From contig CAZRCW010000001.1 in the NCBI GenBank assembly GCA_964598725.1, forward strand, positions 124,001 through 188,000: DNA of 64,000 nt, read 5' to 3'. The notes below the pieces were generated by a model. That model searched no databases. It was not told the DNA's origin and saw only the letters and a list, made by a program, of their open reading frames with translations. A program made the position numbers and the translations under genes. The number at the start of each line of letters is the position of its first letter. The stretch's first letter is position 1. Below are positions 33,163-39,899 of the stretch, piece by piece. Source of the DNA: JAGOTP01 sp964598725. GTDB lineage: Bacteria; Patescibacteriota; Patescibacteriia; 2-12-FULL-60-25.

Positions 33163-33666
33163 ATGCGTCTTCTCGGCGTTGACCCAGGCTTTGATCGCAC
33201 CGGTATCGGCTTGGTTGATCATGCTGGCGGTAAGCTCGCTTGGGTCTGGCATGGCTGTATCCAGACGAACGCGAAAGATCCATTTCCACAACGCCTACAG
33301 CAGATCCGAAACGGCTTAAAAGAGGTCTTCGAACGTGCCAAACCAGACGCAGTGGTAGTTGAGCGCCTCTTTTTCCAAAAAAATGTGACAACGGCGATCG
33401 ATGTTGGCATGGCGCGTGGCATCGTCATTTTGGCTGTGGCGGATGCGAACGTCCCGCTCGTTGAGCTCACGCCGAACCAGGTGAAACAGGGGATCACCGG
33501 CTATGGAGCGGCTGATAAGCTCCAGGTTCAAGAGATGGTTCAGCGGATTTTGAAGCTAAAAGACAAACCAACGCCGGACGATGCGGCGGATGCGTTAGCG
33601 CTCGCCATCGTCGGGAGCTCTTTAGCTCAGACCGCGCTTTTGGCTCTACAACAAGAAAATGGCTGA
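33163..33666 (+). CDS. ruvC: Holliday-junction resolvase RuvC
   Basis: A 167-residue endonuclease that cuts Holliday junctions bound by RuvAB. Catalytic acidic residues are seen in GVDPGFDRTG (N-terminal), VVERLFFQKN, and the C-terminal DDAADALALA. ELTPNQVKQGITGYGAADKL is the usual ExxPxxVKxxxxGxGxAxK block. Length is normal. ruvB lies separately at 45300-46349 and ruvA is not in the window. A -10 box sits directly before the ATG. Confidence 0.97.
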   Translation: MRLLGVDPGFDRTGIGLVDHAGGKLAWVWHGCIQTNAKDPFPQRLQQIRNGLKEVFERAKPDAVVVERLFFQKNVTTAIDVGMARGIVILAVADANVPLVELTPNQVKQGITGYGAADKLQVQEMVQRILKLKDKPTPDDAADALALAIVGSSLAQTALLALQQENG

Positions 33667-33671
33667 TTTTA

Positions 33672-33701
33672 TTGACAAGGAAGGGTAGTTTACATTATAT
33701 T
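33672..33701 (+). promoter_or_regulatory. Promoter of the gene at 33746
   Basis: TTGACA (33672-33677) and TATATT (33696-33701), 18-nt spacer. The leader is about 40 nt. Confidence 0.75.
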
Positions 33702-33745
33702 CTCTATTCGATTCGGGGTGGTCTCGGGTCGAATAACCGCTCTTT

Positions 33746-34234
33746 ATGAGAGCAGAAGAGGACGTCTTGGATCTCATCACTGCGCTCTGCCGCGATGTCG
33801 GAATTGTAGAGCACGACATCTTCATCCTGCCATACACACTGGCTATCCAGGCCTGCCTTACGCAACTCATGCAGGTGCGTATGGCGAGAGTGCCGACAGA
33901 TGGCTTCTCTGAGGGGGAAATCGAACAGATCTTCCGCGCTAAGGGGGTGACCAGGTTGGTGATCCCCGTGATTCAGGAGCTTCCGCTCGACAACCTGGAC
34001 GTCACGCAGGCGTGCGACTGGATTGCGAGCGGACCTCGAACGACGCGAGAGGTGGTTCTGGCGACAACGGTCAGCAGAAGCAAGGCCTTCATCCTGTCTC
34101 TGCGACGTCAACTTGCGACGCTACGCCCAGGTGAGCGTCAAATGCAGTCCTGTCTGCAAAACGGAGCAAACCTGCTCGTGCACCCGATCCGCGCCTACGA
34201 TTCTGTCTGCGCGATCCACATCGAGCGCACATAG
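33746..34234 (+). CDS. Hypothetical protein, 162 residues (cassette-type gene)
   Basis: A soluble helical protein of unknown family. A stretch DWIASGPRTTREVVLATTVS followed by RSKAFILSLRRQ hints at a helix-turn-helix, but this is weak. The ATG at 33746 has no ribosome site; AGAAGAGGA lies inside the frame at 33754-33762 and would serve a TTG at 33767 (codon 8), so the true protein may be 155 residues. It has its own strong promoter and a GC hairpin after the stop. Its GC-rich codons interrupt the otherwise native run from ruvC to gyrA. Confidence 0.65.
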   Translation: MRAEEDVLDLITALCRDVGIVEHDIFILPYTLAIQACLTQLMQVRMARVPTDGFSEGEIEQIFRAKGVTRLVIPVIQELPLDNLDVTQACDWIASGPRTTREVVLATTVSRSKAFILSLRRQLATLRPGERQMQSCLQNGANLLVHPIRAYDSVCAIHIERT

Positions 34235-34242
34235 CTCCTCGG

Positions 34243-34270
34243 GGGAAGGCGGTGGCTCCGCCGCCTTCTC
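34243..34270 (+). terminator. Hairpin after the gene at 33746
   Basis: GAAGGCGG (34245-34252) / CCGCCTTC (34261-34268), just past the stop. Confidence 0.6.
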
Positions 34271-34334
34271 ATCCGAACCTTGACGGTCATCAGGAGATGC
34301 CCTTCGAGGCTCGGGAAACATACACAAAAACCGC

Positions 34335-34363
34335 TTGTAGAACGGATACTCGCCTGGTACGAT
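34335..34363 (+). promoter_or_regulatory. Promoter of the MBL-fold gene
   Basis: TTGTAG (34335-34340), exact 17-nt spacer, TACGAT (34358-34363). Confidence 0.6.
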
Positions 34364-34394
34364 TTATCCGTTATTTTGGATCATTTTTCCTCGT

Positions 34395-35036
34395 ATGCAC
34401 TTGTATTGGCATGGCCTCACTTCCGTCCGAATTGAATCAACCTTAGGGGACACGTCGTGCACCTTGCTGACTGACCCGTATGCGTCAGACAGTGGACTGC
34501 GTTTCCCACGCACGCTTGAACCGAATGTCTTAGTTTTATCGCACCAAAAGCGCGAGCAGTTCGCGTTAGATACATTGAAAAGCACTCCGTTTGTGATTGC
34601 TGATCCCGGCGAGTACGAAGTCCAGGGAGTCTTTGTATTTGGCACGACCTTACAGACTGAGGGTGAAAAGCACCCGTACCCTCTCATGTATCGTTTTGAG
34701 ATCGAAGGGATGTCGATCGGTTTTATCGGCGGCATCAATAAGGTGCCATCCGAAGAGTTGCTTGGTCGTTTGGAGAATATCGATATCTTACTCTTGCCGG
34801 TCGGTGGCAGCTTGTACCTCGATGCCAAACAGGCGACAGAAATCGTGCATATTCTTGAGCCACGGATCGTCGTTCCACTTGGGTTTGCAACGGATGGCTT
34901 GAACTTGCCGCTCGATTCAGTGGATCTTTTCTGTAAAGAGGTCGGCGGTAAGCGGGTGGATGGGAATAAGCTCAAGCTGACCCGCAAGGATCTCCCGGCC
35001 GAAGAGCTCGTGGTTCAGGTGTTGGAGCGCGCGTAG
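34395..35036 (+). CDS. MBL-fold protein lacking the metal-binding motif
   Basis: 213 residues with the outline of a small metallo-beta-lactamase-fold hydrolase: MHLYWHGLTSVRIES, LLTDPYAS, PNVLVLSH, IADPGEYEVQGV, GMSIGFIGGI, DILLLPVGGSLYLDAKQATE, EPRIVVPLGF. In active members the fourth strand carries HxHxDH; here it reads SHQKREQF, and the later metal His is also not evident, so zinc binding and catalysis are probably lost. A structural or binding role is more likely than hydrolysis. It leads into a short gene and gyrA on the same strand. Confidence 0.8.
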   Translation: MHLYWHGLTSVRIESTLGDTSCTLLTDPYASDSGLRFPRTLEPNVLVLSHQKREQFALDTLKSTPFVIADPGEYEVQGVFVFGTTLQTEGEKHPYPLMYRFEIEGMSIGFIGGINKVPSEELLGRLENIDILLLPVGGSLYLDAKQATEIVHILEPRIVVPLGFATDGLNLPLDSVDLFCKEVGGKRVDGNKLKLTRKDLPAEELVVQVLERA

Positions 35037-35068
35037 GTTTCTCTCGTCGTTCTTTCTTTGCCCCTTGT

Positions 35069-35551
35069 ATGCCACGCACGCGCTCTACTTCAACTCCTCC
35101 CCCTCGCCGTTCCACTCCCAGTGATCGTCCACGTTCCGTTCGGAATCTGACGCACAGGCTAAAGAAGGTTGTGAAGAAGGAGGAAGAGGTGAAAGAGACG
35201 CGCGCTTTACCCAGCGATCCAAAACAGCGTTTGATCGTTCAGCACGCCGAAGCGCGCGCTGAACGGCCTCAATCTGGATTTGGTCCGATCGGGATCGTGG
35301 CAGCTATACTAACCTGTCTCGTGGTGTTCGTTGGGTGGTGGTTCTTCCCGAATATTGGCGGAAAGCCGGACCAACTCGTTTTTGACCCGGCTCCCGCGCT
35401 AATAACGCAGCCTCAGACAGGAAATCAGACGGTTTTAGCCCCGCTCCAGGCTGCGGTCATGGCCGCAAGCTCAACGAGTGAACAAGTGACATCCACCGAA
35501 CGAAAACTGCTTCTCCCTCTAACCTCTTCTTCATCCGACTCTCTCCGTTGA
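35069..35551 (+). CDS. Single-pass membrane protein, unknown
   Basis: 160 residues. The N-terminal 70 residues are basic and Pro/Ser/Arg-rich and probably disordered in the cytoplasm. One transmembrane helix lies at about residues 72-93 (IGIVAAILTCLVVFVGWWFF). The outer part is low-complexity Ser/Thr/Gln-rich. No family recognised. It sits 24 nt before gyrA, with a repeated GTTGATCCTCCT element in the gap, and shares the strand and codon style of the native genes. Confidence 0.65.
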   Translation: MPRTRSTSTPPPRRSTPSDRPRSVRNLTHRLKKVVKKEEEVKETRALPSDPKQRLIVQHAEARAERPQSGFGPIGIVAAILTCLVVFVGWWFFPNIGGKPDQLVFDPAPALITQPQTGNQTVLAPLQAAVMAASSTSEQVTSTERKLLLPLTSSSSDSLR

Positions 35552-35575
35552 TCCTCCTGTTCTGTTGATCCTCCT

Positions 35576-38068
35576 ATGCCAGACGAACTTCTCCCCCCAA
35601 ACTCGATCGGACGCGTTGAATCCTCACCACTCGTTGAGGAAATTCAACAGTCGTTCTTGAGCTATGCGATGTCGGTCATCGTCGACCGCGCCTTGCCGGA
35701 CGTCCGTGACGGCTTAAAACCAGTGCACCGCCGTATTTTATACTCGATGTGGTCGACGGGCTTACGTTCGGGTGCGCGTTTCAAGAAATGTGCCACCGTG
35801 GTTGGAGACGTGCTCGCTAAGTATCACCCACACGGTGACTTGTCGGTGTATGACGCGTTGGCGCGTTTAGTCCAGGATTTTTCGATGCGCTATCCGCTCG
35901 TTCATGGGCAAGGAAACTTCGGTTCGATCGATGGCGATAGCCCAGCCGCCTATCGTTACACCGAGTCCAAGTTGCGTTCGATTTCCGAAGAATTGTTGGT
36001 CGATATCGATAAGGACACGGTTGATTTCCGTGGCAACTATGATGGATCAAGCAAGGAGCCATCGGTACTTCCGGCCAAATTGCCGAACCTGCTCTTGAAT
36101 GGAACGCTTGGGATCGCTGTCGGCATGGCAACCAATATCCCGCCACACAACCTCACGGAACTGTGTAACGCCACCGCCGCCATTTTGGAAAATCCAGAAA
36201 TCTCGATCGATGAGTTGCTCGCTCACATCAGCGGTCCAGACTTTCCAACCGGTGGGATCATTTACGATAAAGAAGCGATCCGTACGGCCTATACGACCGG
36301 TCGTGGCGGCATCGTCGTCCGTGCGAAAACCGAGATCGAAGAAACCAAGAACGGCCAGTTCCGCATTTTGGTGACTGAAATTCCATTCCAGGTGAATAAA
36401 GCGACCTTGCTTGAGAAAATTGCGGACCTCGTCAACGAAAAAAAGGTCGAAGGGATCCGCGACCTGCGTGATGAATCCAACAAAGAGGGTATTCGGATCG
36501 TTGTTGAGCTGAAGAAAGATGCCTATCCAAAGAAAGTCTTGAACCAGCTCTTCAAGCTCACCCAGCTTCAGGACACGTTCCACGTGAACATGTTGGCTTT
36601 GGTCGATGGGATCCAGCCACGCGTTCTCACGCTCAAGAACATCTTGGAAGAGTACGTGAAGCATCGCCAGACGGTCGTTCGTCGCCGTACGCAGTACGAC
36701 CTCACCAAAGCTCAGGAACGCGCCCATATTTTGGAAGGTTTGCGCATCGCCCTGCTTCACATTGATGAGATCATCGCGACCATCAAGAAATCGAAAGATA
36801 AGGACGAGGCGAAGGTGAACTTGATGAGCAAATTCAAGTTGTCCGACCTGCAATCGGTCGCCATCTTGGAAATGCGTTTGCAGGCCTTGGCCAACCTCGA
36901 ACGATTGAAGGTCGAGCAGGAATATGATGAAAAAATGAAGCTGATCGCCGAACTCGAAGCGATTTTGAAGTCCGAAAAGAAGATGCGCGACATCATCAAG
37001 AAAGAAGTGCTTGAGATCAAAGAGAAGTACGGCGACGATCGTCGCACGCTGCTCGTTCCGCACCCACTCGGTGAGTTCTCGATGGAAGATTTGATCGCTC
37101 AAGAGGAGACGATCGTGCTTCTGACTTCCGATGGTTACGTGAAGCGCTTGCCACCGGATACCTTCCGCACGCAGCATCGTGGAGGAAAGGGCGTCGTTGG
37201 TCTCGCGACCAAAGAAGATGACATGGTGTCGCAGATGATTACGACCAATACGCATACGGAGATCATGTTCTTCACGAGCCGTGGTCGCGTCTTCCGCCTC
37301 AAGGCTTACGAAGTGCCAGAAGGTAGTCGCACCTCCAAAGGTCAGGCGATTGTGAACTTCTTGCAGCTTGCGCCAGGGGAGACCGTCACCGTCACCTTGC
37401 CGATGGACGATGTTGATGGGGCGAAGTATCTCGTCATGGTGACAAAGCAAGGGACGATCAAGAAGTGCGCTTTGGAAGAGTTTGCCAACGTCCGTCGCAG
37501 TGGCTTGATCGCCATTGGCTTGGATGAAGGGGATGATCTGATCTGGGTGAAGCCTTCCTCGGGTAGCGATGATATCTCGCTTGTAACGCGTCAGGGTCAG
37601 TCGATTCGTTTCTCGGAGGCTGATGTTCGCGCTATGGGTCGCACTGCGGCCGGTGTGCGTGGGATCCGCTTGCACGACAAGGACGAAGTGATCGGGATGG
37701 ATGTCATTAACCCAACCTTGGCCGACAAGGGTAAACTCGCACTCTTCGTCGTAACGGCGAACGGGATGGGAAAGCGCACCGACGTGGCTGAATACAAGAC
37801 CCAAGGTCGTGGCGGCAGCGGTATCCGCACCGCTCGTGTGACCGACAAGACGGGTGGGGTTGTGGGCGCCTACATCTCAAGCTCAGACGATGAACGCGAC
37901 ATCGTGCTCATCTCGAAGAAGGGAATCGTGGTCCGTACGCCGTTCAAGAACACGCCGCTCCTTGGTCGTGACACACAGGGCGTCCGTATCATGCGCTTCA
38001 AGGAAGAAGGGGATACGCTCAGTACGGTGACGTTCGTGTTGCTCGATCCAGCGCCGACGGAAGAATAG
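35576..38068 (+). CDS. gyrA: DNA gyrase subunit A
   Basis: 830 residues. The subunit breaks and rejoins DNA; the catalytic tyrosine is Tyr128 in AAYRYTE. The N-terminal SYAMSVIVDRALPDVRDGLK and PVHRRILYSM are canonical, as is the C-terminal beta-pinwheel with a GyrA box-like QHRGGKGVVG. In the quinolone-binding stretch YHPHGDLSVYDAL, the position equal to E. coli Ser83 is Leu89, while the Asp87 equivalent is kept. The gene could be parC in principle, but the QxRGGKG motif and length favour GyrA. gyrB is not in the window. A terminator follows directly. Confidence 0.95.
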   Translation: MPDELLPPNSIGRVESSPLVEEIQQSFLSYAMSVIVDRALPDVRDGLKPVHRRILYSMWSTGLRSGARFKKCATVVGDVLAKYHPHGDLSVYDALARLVQDFSMRYPLVHGQGNFGSIDGDSPAAYRYTESKLRSISEELLVDIDKDTVDFRGNYDGSSKEPSVLPAKLPNLLLNGTLGIAVGMATNIPPHNLTELCNATAAILENPEISIDELLAHISGPDFPTGGIIYDKEAIRTAYTTGRGGIVVRAKTEIEETKNGQFRILVTEIPFQVNKATLLEKIADLVNEKKVEGIRDLRDESNKEGIRIVVELKKDAYPKKVLNQLFKLTQLQDTFHVNMLALVDGIQPRVLTLKNILEEYVKHRQTVVRRRTQYDLTKAQERAHILEGLRIALLHIDEIIATIKKSKDKDEAKVNLMSKFKLSDLQSVAILEMRLQALANLERLKVEQEYDEKMKLIAELEAILKSEKKMRDIIKKEVLEIKEKYGDDRRTLLVPHPLGEFSMEDLIAQEETIVLLTSDGYVKRLPPDTFRTQHRGGKGVVGLATKEDDMVSQMITTNTHTEIMFFTSRGRVFRLKAYEVPEGSRTSKGQAIVNFLQLAPGETVTVTLPMDDVDGAKYLVMVTKQGTIKKCALEEFANVRRSGLIAIGLDEGDDLIWVKPSSGSDDISLVTRQGQSIRFSEADVRAMGRTAAGVRGIRLHDKDEVIGMDVINPTLADKGKLALFVVTANGMGKRTDVAEYKTQGRGGSGIRTARVTDKTGGVVGAYISSSDDERDIVLISKKGIVVRTPFKNTPLLGRDTQGVRIMRFKEEGDTLSTVTFVLLDPAPTEE

Positions 38069-38085
38069 AATATTCAAAACCTGAA

Positions 38086-38122
38086 AAATACACCCTCCAA
38101 TCAATGGAGGGTGTATTTTTTT
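38086..38122 (+). terminator. gyrA terminator
   Basis: A perfect 13-bp stem AAATACACCCTCC / GGAGGGTGTATTT followed by T residues. Confidence 0.9.
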
Positions 38123-38142
38123 GCTTAGAAAGTAAAGTAATA

Positions 38143-38171
38143 TTGATTAAAATCCCCTCTTGTGCTATGGT
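38143..38171 (+). promoter_or_regulatory. Promoter of the gene at 38244
   Basis: TTGATT (38143-38148), exact 17-nt spacer, TATGGT (38166-38171). The leader is about 65 nt. Confidence 0.6.
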
Positions 38172-38243
38172 ATCCGCCCTCCAGTGGCGCTCTTGCCTCT
38201 GGAAGAAAGCTGTAATATCAGCACATCGCGAAAGAGGTCATTG

Positions 38244-38684
38244 GTGTCAGACCGAAGAAAGAAGATTGAGGCGCTCGATGGTCTGGTGGCTTTCTGCCTC
38301 CTCTGGGACAACCCTGATGGGTGGCGAGCCAAGGACTGGGGCTGCCTTTATCAAGCGATCGTGATTCTCTTCCGGAACGATGTCGAGTACCACCTCGCTC
38401 TTCCGGAGGGCGTATGTCTTGTTCATGAGCGATCAGAGGGCTCTCAGGAGGTCTTCACGCTCAACGATCTATATGGGGCCACGCGTCCCATTAAGATCAC
38501 CTTCAATCCGGCTGAGCCGCTCGAACTGGCGGGAACGCTGATGACCACCGCCTCGGTGCCACCACCAGCGATCTACCATGCACCCCTTCCGGTCGCAGAC
38601 GCTCCGCGTCCGACTGGTCCGGAGCAGCTCGCTGCGCTCGCGCGCTTGCTCACTCCTGTTGGAGCGTCTTTCGCTCCAATGTAA
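38244..38684 (+). CDS. Hypothetical protein, 146 residues (cassette-type gene)
   Basis: A soluble protein of unknown family; the C-terminal third is Pro/Ala-rich. I place the start at GTG 38244, because AAAGAGGT lies 5-8 nt upstream and the product then begins SDRRKKIEALDGLVAFCLLW; the upstream part of the open frame lies in the promoter and leader. Its GC-rich codons, single promoter and a strong T-tailed hairpin make it one of the clearest cassette-type units, inserted between the gyrA terminator and the convergent nrd operon. Confidence 0.65.
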   Translation: MSDRRKKIEALDGLVAFCLLWDNPDGWRAKDWGCLYQAIVILFRNDVEYHLALPEGVCLVHERSEGSQEVFTLNDLYGATRPIKITFNPAEPLELAGTLMTTASVPPPAIYHAPLPVADAPRPTGPEQLAALARLLTPVGASFAPM

Positions 38685-38723
38685 TGGTCGCAGGCGCTTC
38701 AGGCGTCTCCCATTTCTCCTAGA

Positions 38724-38766
38724 ACCGGGCCTCTCGTACTCACGAGGGGCCCGGTGTTCGTTTTTT
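38724..38766 (+). terminator. Terminator of the gene at 38244
   Basis: ACCGGGCCTC (38724-38733) / GAGGGGCCCGGT (38744-38755) with a T6 run at 38761-38766. Confidence 0.85.
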
Positions 38767-38778
38767 ATACAAACAAAT

Positions 38779-38806
38779 AAGGCCCCCATGCTTGTGAGGG
38801 CCCTAT
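38779..38806 (-). terminator. nrdAB terminator
   Basis: GGCCC (38781-38785) / GGGCC (38798-38802) with A/T flanks; on the minus strand it is followed by TTATTTGTTTG. Confidence 0.65.
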
Positions 38807-38828
38807 TATCATTCTTTCGATGGTTGCT

Positions 38829-39863
38829 CTACCACTCAAGCGCCCCACCGACTTTATATTCCGTCACACGTGTCTCGAAGAAGTTCTTTTCTTTACTCAA
38901 GTCGATCGTTTCGCTCATCCACGGGAAGGGATTCGCGACGTTGAATTGGGCGGGTAAACCGATGCGTTCCAAGCGGCGATCCGCGATGTACTCGATGTAC
39001 TGGCGGAAGCTCTGAGCGTTCATACCAAAGATGCCTTTCGGGAATGCGGTGTCGGCGAACGTGTACTCAAGTGTCGTTGCACGTTTCACTAGGTCGATGA
39101 TGTGCGCTTGGAATTCTGGGGTCCAGAGTTCTGGCTGTTCCTTCTTGATCGAGTTGATCATCTCGATCCCGAAGTTCAAGTGCTGCGACTCATCACGCAT
39201 GATGTATTCGATCTGCTCAGCGGAACCAACCAACTTGTTCTGACGCTTGAAGCCAAGGATGACGGCAAACGAGCTGTAGAAGAAGATCCCTTCCATGATG
39301 AGTGAGAAGACGATCATGTTCTCGAGGAACTTCTGATCGCTCGCGAAGGTTCCGGTTTTGAAGTGCGGATCGAAGATCCCGTCGTTGAAGCCTAGAATGA
39401 AGTTGTCTTTGTTGTAGATACTTTCGACCTCACGGTACATGTTGAAGATTTCACCGCCATCGAGGGCGAGCGACTCAACGATGTACTGATAGGCGTGGGT
39501 GTGGATCGCTTCTTCGTAGGCTTGGCGAAGCAGGTACAAGCGGCATTCCGGAGAGGTGATGTGCTTGTAGGTGGCAAGGACGATGTTGTTGGCAGCAATC
39601 GAATCGGCGGTGGTGAAGAAGCCGAGCACTGTTTTGAAGGCGCGTCGTTCGTCTTCGGTCAGGACGTCTTTCGAGCGCCACTGTTCCACGTCCTTCTGCA
39701 TGTTGATCTCGGTTGGGAGCCAGTGGTTGGCGTTACCGACGTTGTAGGCATCCCAGGCGAACGTGTGACGCATGGGATACAGCTGGACCACGTCCGCATC
39801 GCGGCCATTGATCACGCGTCGGTTGTTGATGTGGACGCGATCAGAGGTTTGGGTGATTGGCAT
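38829..39863 (-). CDS. nrdB: Class I ribonucleotide reductase, beta (radical) subunit
   Basis: 344 residues. It houses the dimetal-tyrosyl radical cofactor that starts nucleotide reduction in NrdA. Ligand segments are present: TADSIAANN (Asp), EEAIHTHAYQYI (Glu, His), LIMEGIFFYSSFAV (Glu) and RDESQHLNFG (Glu, His). In the second segment, Tyr sits at the position of E. coli Tyr122, so this is a tyrosyl-radical type and not the Tyr-less Chlamydia type. It lies 36 nt downstream of nrdA in one operon. Confidence 0.95.
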   Translation of the reverse strand: MPITQTSDRVHINNRRVINGRDADVVQLYPMRHTFAWDAYNVGNANHWLPTEINMQKDVEQWRSKDVLTEDERRAFKTVLGFFTTADSIAANNIVLATYKHITSPECRLYLLRQAYEEAIHTHAYQYIVESLALDGGEIFNMYREVESIYNKDNFILGFNDGIFDPHFKTGTFASDQKFLENMIVFSLIMEGIFFYSSFAVILGFKRQNKLVGSAEQIEYIMRDESQHLNFGIEMINSIKKEQPELWTPEFQAHIIDLVKRATTLEYTFADTAFPKGIFGMNAQSFRQYIEYIADRRLERIGLPAQFNVANPFPWMSETIDLSKEKNFFETRVTEYKVGGALEW

Positions 39864-39899
39864 AAGGCTTGAGGGATTCGAACAAAGAGCGAGGACGAA

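Noticed and set aside
36047..37804. 585-codon minus-strand frame opposite gyrA
   Set aside because: Shadow of gyrA codon bias; the plus-strand protein is unmistakable.
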